Part shown: positions 53,990-64,000 of the stretch, one piece after another
How positions within the stretch are numbered: the stretch's first letter is position 1
Layout of the letters: every line of letters starts with the position of its first letter
Source: Tubiluchus corallicola
Taxonomy: Eukaryota; Priapulida; Priapulimorpha; Priapulimorphida; Tubiluchidae
Length of the DNA stretch: 64,000 bases
NCBI GenBank assembly: GCA_030141605.1
Contig: JAQGDQ010000473.1
Span: 111,027 to 175,026, forward strand
Reading direction: 5' to 3'
Position numbers and translations under genes: made by a program
Notes under the pieces: model-generated
Database searches by the model: none
Seen by the model: only the letters and a program-made list of their open reading frames with translations
Told to the model about the DNA's origin: nothing

Positions 53990-55075
53990 ATGCCGCTTTT
54001 TGGCAGTTCGTCGCCTTTTGACCAGGACGTTGGTATGCTAATTACTATATAACTATGTTTTTGTACTACTAATCTATTATTGTAAAGTCTAATAATAAAA
54101 TTGGTGTAACATGTCTTGCATGATTTAGCCTTTTTTCAACCCATTCTAATATTTTTTCCTAATAAACAAAGGGTCTTGATGTTAATTATAAACAGTCATA
54201 CCTGAACTAGTTCTTTAATTTGCAGCTAATGAAAGGGGTTTTAGTGTTATACCCGCTTGTATAAACCACTTACAATCCAGTTGTGAGTTTTTGTTGTACT
54301 GTTGCACAAATTTGTAAAATTAAAACAGCTTTTCGAACACTGAGTTTCAACCCTCATCCGATTATTTTACACGTGTAACTATTATTTTGACAAGATTTAT
54401 ATTGTCACATTCTTTAGAGCAAAATTTCTTAATTATAGTTGTTTTTATTATCGCTACTGCTCAGATGCAAAAGATATAAAAACGGTTACTACCAAAACAG
54501 TGTCAACTTATAATTAATATTTCATCAAAACTGAGATACATATTCATTTTAGTAATTATTATGAGTATGTATGACAAATGTTTAGTTTTCCTTGTATGTT
54601 GCAGTAAGTAAGATTTGCAAACATTTAGATAAAAAAATGCAACTGACTCAGAATGGAACACTATTTTTAATGTTTTTCAGAAAAATGTACAAGCGAGATG
54701 AACACAGTAGAAGACTGGTCACTTATCCTGGATATATGTGACAAAGTTACACAGTCTAGTAATGGGTGAGACTGCACATTTTTAATTACAGCATTTATAT
54801 TCTTGACTTTTTGCGTATTAAATGTGATGCATTGAACATGAGAATATTCTTCTGGTTGAAGTGAGTGTTAATGTGTGGAAGTTAAACAATTTTAACTTGT
54901 TCAGATTAAAAGTACCTTTTCAACGTACCTCTCTTATTAATTCTGGTTTATTTATAAAATTTGAACACAGCATTACATAGTATTTAACCCATTAGACACT
55001 AGACGGCCACCAACATTATTCTGATGACGGCCGGCCAACTGTTGGCGTTTATAATTGATCATTACAGGTCGAGTA

Positions 55076-55106
<31 letters not shown>

Positions 55107-58100
55107 TATTGACTGATTAAGAGATAGTCGAACATGATACTTTAGTTCAGTCCATAGACCACTACAAAAAAGGACTTTTGATCATATAACATGATCATTT
55201 CTGTCAAAAAAAATAACTGAAGAATTATTTACAAATTTTCACTACACACTTATTATCGTCTAACATGATCATTACTGTCCAAAAACAGCTAAACAGTTAT
55301 TTACGAATTCATAATATGACATTGGGTTTCCATTGAAAAATTCATGCAGATCGTTGAAGTTCAGTCCAGTGTTATCTTCACGAAGGTGATTCGTAAGTGG
55401 ACAAAAACAGATAACATGCTCTTCTGTTTGAATGTTTAAGCCAGGACAGGAGCATAGCCTGTCCTCTCTTTTTATCCTTGCCCATCTTCCAGTCTCAATA
55501 GCTAGGTTATGTGAGGAGAGGCGTAACCGAGATGTTTTAATCCTATAGAGCTCATTTACTTTAACGCTATACATTGCACTGACAGATAGTTCGGGATTCA
55601 GATAGAGATAGGTGCAATACATGAAGAGTCATAATTTTTAGTTTATGCAGCGCAACAATCGTCTTGCCGATGTAATGTCACACATAATGACGTTAAGCAT
55701 AGGGTTGTGTTGCAAAATACAGGGTTGTAAGCTTCGATGTAACCGCTTCCTATTTTTATCGTGACACTGCTGTTTTGCTGATACTTTTGCAAAGGCGGTA
55801 ACTGTGCGGTTAGGCGAAGTTATTGAAGACTTGTTGAATTCTGAACAGGTCAAGAACTAGATAACAAAACTTTGCACTTTCGGATAGTGAGATGTGGGAT
55901 CAGGTACACCTAATACTGTACTTATACCTAATAAAATGTCACAATGGCATAGCTTTAACCATTAAGACTCAAATTCAGAGAACTTGAGCATAAAAAATAG
56001 CCTGATGATTTACTTAGTAGTGATGAAATGCAAATGCAAATAAATATTTGGAATATTACAAACTATCATTTAAAGGCTTGAGTCAGAGTCAGAGTTTAGT
56101 CTTCTAAAATTTTAAGAGTCAGATTTGGGCTCCTAGATTTTAGGAGTCGGAGTTGGACCTTCTAAAATTTTAGTAGTCAGAGTTGGAGTTGGACCTTCTG
56201 ACATTCTACGAGTCGGAGCCGGAGTCGTGAGTTTAATGTACGGATTCCAGAAACCCTGGTTACAAGTGTGATTATACTTAAATATGCTTGATGGTGTATA
56301 ATGTTTAAAACCACTAAACTTGATAGAAACCTTCTGCTTACTACTGATTTGATGATGTACTCGTTGTGCCTTTAGATATTTTAATACGGGCTAAACGAGT
56401 CACATATTAGATTCTGCATACAAACAACTTTTTTTACAATCACGAGACTCACTGCAGTCATGTCTGCAGCAGACAAACCAACAGACCACGTTTCGTCTTT
56501 ATTTGTTATTATTTGTCTTCATCCACTAATGTTGGATATGGCTGGCTACTATTTTTGGTCCAATTTTCAAAATTAGTAAATAATGTGAAAGATAATAAAA
56601 AAAGTTAAAATTTTCTGATTAAGAAATAGTTCTCGTGTTTTCCGACTGAGTAATAACATGTTCACAGTTTACAAATGTTTTAGGCTTTAGAACATGAACA
56701 AACTACAGAAGAATTAACGTATACACGTTGCGACAGTGCAACATACAAAAAGTCCGTACAAAGTCTGGATTTAGTAAATTAAAAGTAATGTCCGAACTCG
56801 GCGGTTATACCGGGAATTGGTCATTATCATCTGGAGGGTGTCTGGACCCTGTCCAGATCTGACAAAAGTGGATTGAGTGCATTAAAAACAACATTAACTG
56901 ATTTTTGCATTTTAGTTGTTTATTAGGATATTTCTTACTGGTTTCTTGTTTCGTAAAGCTCAGAAGAAGCATTTAAGTGGTCTAATGGTAACTACCAATT
57001 GTTTGTAAACTTTGAAAAGAACATTATTTGTTATAATTTGTTTTTAGATCTAAAGATTGTCTGCGGTCTATAGTGAAACGGCTTAATCATCGTGTTCCTC
57101 ATGTTGTTATGCAAACTTTAACGGTATGAATGCAGCTTTAGAAAACAGCGTTACTGTATTTCAAAGTTTTATTGTAATTGGTCACTTTTCAAGATGGTCT
57201 GAAACAGTGCAGTTTTGTTATATTTCTACCTCTATCTTTATATTTATTGAGACGTAGTGATAGTGACATTAGGCTTTTAAGTAAGCCCAGTTTTTTGTCC
57301 AAGGTTGTTCAAGATCTGTGAAATTAACCTTCAGTATGTTGGCCAAAGCCTTTAGATGTTGTAAATGATTTTGTCACATCTTTATTTTGCGTATTACTTT
57401 GTATGTGTAGATTAATTCACTTGGTCTGATGACTCGTTGTCTTGATTGAGAGATTCGTTTGAGTTACATTGATTAGGTTTTATAATACTTGTGTTTCAGT
57501 TATTAGATGCTTGTGTAAGCAACTGTGGGCGCAGTTTTCACCTGGAAGTGAACTCACGTGAATTCGTCTCTGAGATTAGAAATCTATTGTCTAAGGTAAG
57601 CTTTGGATAATAGTATTTACGCAATTATAAAGTGCGGCTAAAAGTTTGGTTGCGGAAAACGAATGAAGGAAACATCGGAAATTTAAAGACAGAGTCGAAG
57701 AAAAGACGAGGGCCTGGAATTCAAATGTGGACTAAATTTTGAAAGTTCTAAGAACTTTTTATTAAGTTGTCTAAACTGTTTATCAAATCTGTTTCGTAAA
57801 AATCGTAAATTATTGTTGGATATTAATCATTATGGTGTGAGTATTTTTCGGATATTATGTTTTGCCTATACGTGTATGCATCTATGGTCTGTTTGTATCT
57901 ATGGTCTTGCAGTCGCACCCGAAAGTTGCTGAAAAACTGTTGGAACTAATAAAGAAATGGTCAGAAGGGGAGTTCAAATCTGATCCACAATTAAGGTATC
58001 ACAGACAGTTTTTCTATTTTTGTAAGTTTTGAAAGTTGCCTTTTAATTACGTTGTATCTAGTGGCGTAGTTGGGGGGGGGGAGAGGGAGTGGTCTGCACT

Positions 58101-61100
58101 GGGCACTTTTCAGAGGGTGGCATTTTGATCAAGTAAACTAAAAAGTCGATTCCATCAGACGGGTAGAACGGTGGAAAAACACTTGACTATTTAATTTTCC
58201 GCGTAAGTGCTGCTGATGACGTCTCTAACCCATTTGCAATAAAGGACGTAACTCAGTGGTAACGTGCTCGCCTCCCACCGTGAGGTCACAGGTTCAACTC
58301 CCGACTGAGTCATACGAAAGACTTAAAAAGTGGTACCACTAGTTTTGGGTAATAATAATCGGGAAAAAAGTATTGGGTTAGTTAAGTTGTTATCCCTGGA
58401 CTATCTGCTAAATGAAATTATTATAAGGAAGATGATAATTAGTAATTCAATAACTTTGTAATATTTGTAACACAATTTGTTTTTGCTTTCAAGTTTTCTG
58501 CATGGTGAGCTAACTGTGAAATGCATTTATAATCGCACTTATAACTGCAAGGTTATCATACATTATTTACATAAATTTTCACGCTGCTTTTAACAATGTA
58601 TTTGTCGCTGGGGTTCGGTTTCTGTAACACTGAAATTGGTTTTAGTTTAAGAGTTTTGAATGTCTTCATCAGAGTGCGAATTCAACCACTTCACTGCATG
58701 TATAACGAGAATCTCTCATTAACGTTCCAAAACTGGGCTGTATGACAAGGTTGTACGGTCAAGGTTACAATGCAAATTAACTGACGTCCACGTCAATAGC
58801 AAGAATACTTACACGTGTGCCGCACACACTTGAGGAATCAAGTCGTTGAAAGTGAACGGCGGCAGTGTCCCTGTTGTCTAAAAACATAATGTAGACGTAA
58901 ACATCTAAAAACGTAAAACGCGCATAAGTAGCCGCCTCTTAATATACTCACGGTTAATAAACTCAATTGCTTAATTGATTCAAAAACGCCTTGGTACGGA
59001 CCGCTTCTATTCAAATGTACATAAAAACTATCAGTAATTGACTCAAATAACTCCACATAATTGACTCAATATTTTTCCTTCGTGATATAAAATGACGTAA
59101 TTTATTATTTTATCTATTTAGTTTGATACCAAGCTTGTATGCCAACTTGAAAGGCGAAGGTTTTGACTTTGGTAGCACAGAACAGGTATGCTGTATCTAC
59201 TGAGCCTAAGTCAGTTGTAAAAAAAGACAAAGTCAACAAATTTTTGACATTTAAAATAAAAAAAATGATATATCATAATTGTATTATCTCATGTAGATCA
59301 GTGTCTCACGTATTAGTAAAACTTCATGGGGGTCTTCTGTCTTTTGTAGCCGAAGAAAAGTCAACCACCAGCTAAAGAAAATCCTGATTATGCAACTAGC
59401 CAGCAAGAGGCTGAAGATATAGCTAAGGGTTAGTAACAATAGCCACAAATTCAGTAAATTAGTTTTAGATATAGCTATAATTTAGGAATTTTAGTCATAT
59501 ATTTTTGCACCAGCCATAGGCTATAGGTTGAACTCTGAACTGTCTTACCTGTATAAACTCTGAACTGTCTTACCTGTGTAAACTCTGAACTGTGTTATCT
59601 GTGCTGTAGCCAAGTAGTGTAAGTCATCTGCTTTGTAAGCAGAAAGTTGCTGGTTCAAATCCAGCTACATCACAATTTCTTCACATTATCTGTCATTCAA
59701 GTTTGATATTAAAATTGAATTAATTGCTGCCGTGTTTCACCATTATAGAGGCAAGTTTTGTGCTTCAAAATGTCAGGTGTAAATGTTAGGTGATTAACGA
59801 CAATTCTTGGGCGATGACTTATAATGACCTTCCCTTCTTCCCTCACCCAGAGGAAGGGAGGATCCAGGATATAGGGTGTAGTAGAAAAACTAATGTTAGC
59901 TCAGTGTGACGAGTTGGAGTGATGTGTCACCTATTGACAAGGCAACACAGACGAAAAGTATTTTGGCATTCCATTCGGGATGGAGGTAAGCCAGATTCGA
60001 AATGTCAAGAGTAGGTATTAGGTAATGGTTAACAACTTTTGGGTGGCGAACTTTAATGACGCTCCCCTGGTTATTATCATTACTCTCAGCACCACCGCCA
60101 TCAGCAATGAATAATACTTTCAGCATGTTTGTATATTTTCAGCTATTCAATTATCGTTGAAAGAGTCTGACAAGTCTCCCACACACACAAGCATGTATCC
60201 GTCAGTTCGGGGTGCCCCTACGAGCGTAACGAGCTCTAGTACGCTTTATCCGACGTACGCTCGAGAGCTGCGCAAAGTCAAAGCTCTGTATGATTTTGAA
60301 GCAGCAGAGGATAATGAATTGACATTCAAAGCTGGGGAGTTAATAAGTGTGCTGGATGATAGGTATGTGGTTGTTTTTCTCATCTGTTTAGCAGGGCAGA
60401 GAGTTTCTTCTGACCTTGTTTTTATTTTTCAGAAAGTTTTGCAAGACATGGAGTGATGGTGTATTTTGCAAGACTTGTAGTGTCGGTCTGTGTTTTGCGA
60501 GACTCGAGGGACGGCGTGTGTTTTGAAAATAGTTCTCAGATTGTCCATTTAGATGCCTTTAGCACTTTTTGAATTGAATTGAATTGAGTTTCCTTCCTAG
60601 ATTTTTTTGCAAAAGTTTGTGAAAAAATCTGATCTGCTGACAAAGTGATATCAGCACTACACCAGTAGCAGATCAAATAATTACATGTTGCCTTGGAAAA
60701 CTATCACTCTCCTTTATGCTATTCTCCCCCCCCCCCAAGTGATTTTTCAGCTTTGCAAACTCATTAGTGGGTATCTGGGTATCTTGTATGAGAGTGGTAT
60801 ATGGAAAGTGACTGATTACAATTCTGCAGGTAAATTTTCATGACATTCTAGCCTGAGTTCCTAGAAGATATTTGCTTAGAAGTAAACAAGGATGAACTGG
60901 CATTAGTCATGTTTTTAAAAAACGAACGGACCGTCGTAAAACCTGCTTGTTTCTAAACTTCACGCTTTTGTGACTGCAAGACAATGAGGGGAAATCAGCT
61001 AGCAGGTCTGCTAGGTAGTCATCATGTCCTGTCAGCCTTTACCTAAAGCATGAACAAGAAATTACTGCAAGATCACTTACAGAAACTGTTTACGATCGCA

Positions 61101-63726
61101 TGCATATAAATGTAGGATATATTAATCAAATAGTTGTATCATTAGAAGGAAATATTTTATTATCTGACTCTGGTATATAAAATTTATAATTGTTAGTTAA
61201 ATTTTATATATTTTGCCACAATGTATAACTGTACACTGCCTTTTTCAGTGAAAATTTTTCGTTCCTTTACCATTATATCAGTATTTATTTTATTTACTAG
61301 TGATGCGAACTGGTGGAAAGGACAGAACTGGAGAGGGGAAGGTTTATTTCCTGCAAACTTTGTTACGGCTGATCTGAATGCAGAACCAGAGCCTGGTAAG
61401 TTTCATTTTCTGTCTTTCGTCCTTGGTCAAAATCATTCTTGTCTGTTTAGTTGTGATTACATGAAGCTACTAACTCTAGCTGTTTGTAGGTGTGGGAAGA
61501 TCAATACCGGTTGAAGCTACTGAAATTTGCTTTGTAGCGTAAAAGAAGTAACATTTTGAATTGGAATTAACAAATTCCTCATGAAGCCAGCAGAACAGTT
61601 TTCAAATCTCTTGGTCTCCTAATCTAGTAAATCCCTAACCCAAATCCTAACCTAGCCCTAACCCTAGCCCAATCCCTAATCCTAATCCCAACCTTAACCT
61701 TAACCCAAATCCTAACCTAGCCCTAACCCTAGCCCAATCCCTAATCCTAATCCCAACCTTAACCTTAACCCAAATCCTAACCTAGCCCTAACCCTAGCCC
61801 AATCCCTAATCCTAATCCCAACCTTAACCTTAACCCAAATCCTAACCTAACCCTAACCCTAGCCCAATCCCTAATCCTAATCCCAACCTTAACCTTAACC
61901 CAAATCCTAACCTAACCCTAGCCCAATCCCTAATCCTAATCCCAACCTTAACCTTAATCCAAATCCTAACCTAACCCTAGCCCAATCCCTAATCCTAATC
62001 CCAACCTTAACCTTAACCCAAATCCTAACCTAACCCTAGCCCAATCCCTAATCCTAATCCCTAACCCTAACCTTAACCCAAATCCTAACCTAGCCCTAAC
62101 CCTAGCCCAATCCCTAACCCTAATCCCAACCCTAACCTTAACCCAAATCCTAACATAGCACCAACCCTAGCCCAATCCCTAACCCTAATCCCAACCCTAA
62201 CCTTAACCCAAATCCTAACATAGCCCTAACCCTAGCCCAATCCCTAATCCTAATGCCAACCCTAAACTTAATCCAAATCTTAACCTAGCCCTAACCCAAT
62301 CCCTAATCCTAATCTCAACCCTAACCTTAACCCAAATCCTAACCTAGCCCTAACCCTAGCCCAATCCCTAATCCTAATCCCAACCCTAACCTTAACCTAG
62401 TCCTAAACCCTGATCCTAATCCTAACCACGAACAAATTTTTTGTGTGGAAAACTGGCCATCATCTTTTATTTGCAAATTTTGTAGTTCAAATTCTAGTGT
62501 GTGTCATTTGATAAGTTGATAATTATTCTGAAGATATGTGGACTGAAGACTCAGTTTCACCTGGTGGCTAAACTAGAATGAGCAAAAACCAAAAACTGTT
62601 CTTTTGTTGCTTTAAACTTAAAGGACTTCATCGTTTTTACATTGTGATCATTTATAGGCCCATGGAGAGGGGGTGCAGCCAGGACATTGCCCCGGTGCCC
62701 TCGAAATCCCAGGGCCCATGAATATTAAATCTTGTACATCGGCATGGCCTGTATTCGTGTCGAATCAGATTTGAATCAGATGCGTATGCAACAGTAAAGT
62801 TAGAAACCCTAAATTTTGCATAGTTGGACAATATTTTTATGGAATTCTCTCCTACATTTGGTATTACTTCATACGTTTAACAATGGAAACCTAGTACTGT
62901 AAAACGTATGAAACTTTAACTTGGTCTGTGCGTGTTACGTCTGACAATTTCCATTTTTCTAAACTTAATGCCAGTTTTATTCGTTGTCCAGTCAAAGCTC
63001 TTCTGTAGGTTTTTCTTCAAGTCTCAATTACTAGGGATGTATTATGGTTTACTGTCAACAAACATGTTTCAGTAATTAACAAATAAAGTTTGTTGAACAT
63101 AAATTATTGTACATTATAGTCCTCATGCGCTTGTACAGGTGAGGGAGGAGCCCAAAATTTGTCTTGCTCCGGCACATAAAATTCTCTCTGTGGCCTTGGT
63201 CATTCATTATAGTATTTGTTATGCTTTGTTACTATAGTTGATTGTTTGTCATTGTTGACAAAATAAGATTTGTCATCTCTGTTTTTGTTTCTGGAATGTT
63301 ACAGCTTGTGTGTTTCTTTTTGTTTTTTTCTTATGCGATTAAGTGGAATAATGCATCGTATTCTGCTTTTGTAATGGTAATTACATAAGTTTGTCTGTTT
63401 AAAGCCTAGCAAGTTTTTAATGACTGCATAATGAAAATATTATTATAAGATCACGAGTTGTGAAAATGAATACGGTAATTGAGCAGAGTATTTCTGCGCT
63501 AGAATTTGTAAAATAAGTTGAAGAAATAAAATATTTTATGATTTATTTATAGAGATAAAGTCGGAGAGGAAATCGGTTACATTTGACGAAGAAGTTTACG
63601 TCGCTCCGGTGTCGGCGGAACCAACGGAAATTGACGAAGAAAAAATCGATAAAGCTCTAGATGTTTTACAAAATGCTGATCCTACGGGCGTATCTGAGGA
63701 TGCACCAGACATGAGAGCATTAGAAG
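53990..63726 (+). CDS. STAM: Signal transducing adaptor molecule (STAM, ESCRT-0), 5' part of gene
   Basis: STAM pairs with HGS/Hrs in ESCRT-0 and sorts ubiquitinated receptors on early endosomes. Coding exons: 53990-54032, 54681-54765, 57048-57123, 57500-57595, 57913-57995, 59122-59185, 59350-59428, 60143-60362, 61301-61395, 63553-63726, all GT-AG and phase-consistent; 338 codons are visible. It starts [20 protein letters not shown], the STAM N-terminus. The VHS domain covers about 1-149 ([30 protein letters not shown]). The UIM is at 168-184 ([17 protein letters not shown]). The SH3 domain is at 221-275 ([22 protein letters not shown] at 253-254, [10 protein letters not shown]). Exon 10 encodes the linker that begins [13 protein letters not shown], ahead of the GAT/coiled-coil region, which is off the right edge. 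Introns contain a LINE end, a SINE, a tRNA-Thr-like copy, a partial pogo-like copy and a telomere-like array. Confidence 0.97.
55077..55102. repeat. TA microsatellite
   Basis: Uninterrupted TA dinucleotide run of about 26 bases in STAM intron 2, next to the 3' end of a LINE fragment. Confidence 0.9.
55110..55850 (-). pseudogene. LINE 3' end with C-terminal zinc-knuckle region
   Basis: In STAM intron 2, antisense. The minus frame (55272-55622) reads [20 protein letters not shown], then [20 protein letters not shown] and FCPLTNHLR. The H..E.GR(W/Y) ... R.C..C ... E.H....CP pattern is the C-terminal domain of LINE ORF2 proteins. Downstream, a segment of about 60 bases starting taacatgatcat is repeated (about 55187 and 55262). 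Confidence 0.7.
58241..58441 (+). mobile_element. tRNA-derived SINE, family S1 copy 2
   Basis: A box taactcagtggtaacgtg and B box ggttcaactccc are well preserved near 58249-58306. The body (gggtaataataatcggga; gttatccctggactat) matches the minus-strand copy at 20703-20962. In STAM intron 5. Confidence 0.8.
58930..59085 (+). mobile_element. Pogo/Tigger-like element, 5' fragment (copy C)
   Basis: Homologous to the first 150 bases of copy B (10965-11115): ctcacggttaat, ccgcttctattc, atgtacataaaaact, aattgactcaatatttttcc. It breaks off just before STAM exon 6. No transposase tail. Confidence 0.65.
59601..59673 (+). tRNA. tRNA-Thr(TGT)-like sequence, probably a pseudogene or SINE head
   Basis: 73 bases with acceptor stem gtgctgt/acatcac (6 of 7 pairs), anticodon arm tctgc-tttgtaa-gcaga giving anticodon TGT, and a good T arm gctgg-ttcaaat-ccagc with B box ggttcaaatcc. 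The D arm (agccaagtagtgtaagtc) is weak, and there is no clear oligo-T terminator just after. In STAM intron 7, sense. Confidence 0.45.
61625..62430 (-). repeat. Interstitial telomere-like array with about 65-bp higher-order period
   Basis: About 800 bp of CCCTAA-like hexamers (TTAGGG on the minus strand) in STAM intron 9. Hexamers are mostly variants (cctaat, ccttaa, cctagc) and the mix itself repeats about every 65 bases, for roughly 12 units (anchor caaatcctaacctag). STAM exons on both sides show it is internal to a chromosome. Confidence 0.9.
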
Positions 63727-63744
63727 GTTAGCACTAAGTTTACT

Positions 63745-64000
63745 GTAATGAAGCTCAGTAATGATGCTTGTGGTGTAACGTTTACACCAGAGTAGAACAG
63801 TTCAGTAACGATGCTTGTGGTGTAACGTTTACACCACAGTAGAACAGTTCAGTAACGATGCTTGTGGTGTAACGTTTACACCACAGTAGAACAGTTCAGT
63901 AACGATGCTTGTGGTGTAACGTTTACACCACAGTAGAACAGTTCAGTAACGATGCTTGTGGTGTAACGTTTACACCACAGTAGAACAGTTCAGTAACGAT
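63745..64000. repeat. 47-bp minisatellite at the start of STAM intron 10
   Basis: About five copies of a 47-bp unit in view, running off the right edge and starting about 20 bases after the exon 10 donor. Each unit contains the inverted repeat gtggtgtaa / ttacaccac around cgt, so each could form a 9-bp hairpin. Confidence 0.9.

Noticed and set aside
58060-58100. Possible hAT left end (tagtggcgtagttgggggg)
   Set aside because: Looks like a common hAT-type start, but I found no matching right end or target duplication, and the G run makes it unreliable.
61625-62430. Chromosome end
   Set aside because: STAM exons 9 and 10 lie on either side in correct phase, so the telomere-like array is internal.

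Overview
This is AT-rich nuclear DNA from an animal. It carries four intron-rich, recognisable metazoan genes with GT-AG introns of hundreds to thousands of bases, and many decayed DNA transposons, LINE fragments, tRNA-derived SINEs and minisatellites. The protein set points to an invertebrate metazoan. I cannot place it more closely from sequence alone.

Layout from left to right. (1) PDCL3 (phosducin-like 3), minus strand, 2062-8217; its C-terminal exons lie off the left edge. (2) NSFL1C/p47, plus strand, 10124-22536, complete in nine coding exons, head-to-head with PDCL3. (3) DNAJC25, minus strand, 25054-41882, complete in thirteen coding exons, convergent with NSFL1C. (4) A gene-poor stretch, 41883-53989, holding a CR1-like LINE end, a Helitron-like relic with an OTU-like piece, a 1.17 kb inverted-repeat element inserted into that OTU piece, a 1.2 kb direct duplication with Gln-rich ORFs, and more LINE debris. 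(5) STAM, plus strand, from 53990 and running off the right edge; VHS, UIM and SH3 are present. I assembled all exon junctions by hand. Phases are consistent in every gene and products match the families along their length.

The genes are housekeeping: co-chaperone (PDCL3), p97/VCP adaptor (NSFL1C), ER membrane J-protein (DNAJC25) and endosomal ESCRT-0 sorting (STAM). Nothing suggests they form one pathway.

The most striking observation is in the introns. Two large minisatellites, in PDCL3 intron 3 and DNAJC25 intron 11, are built from the gene's own exon-intron boundary. Each unit copies the last 16-26 exon bases plus the 5' splice site. These introns therefore carry about 48 and about 38 tandem splice-donor copies directly downstream of the true donor. 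A third array, in NSFL1C intron 3, abuts the acceptor and repeats a branch-site-like motif. Other notable items are nested hAT-type MITEs with readable 8-bp target duplications, a GC-AG intron in DNAJC25, and a degenerate telomere-like array inside STAM.
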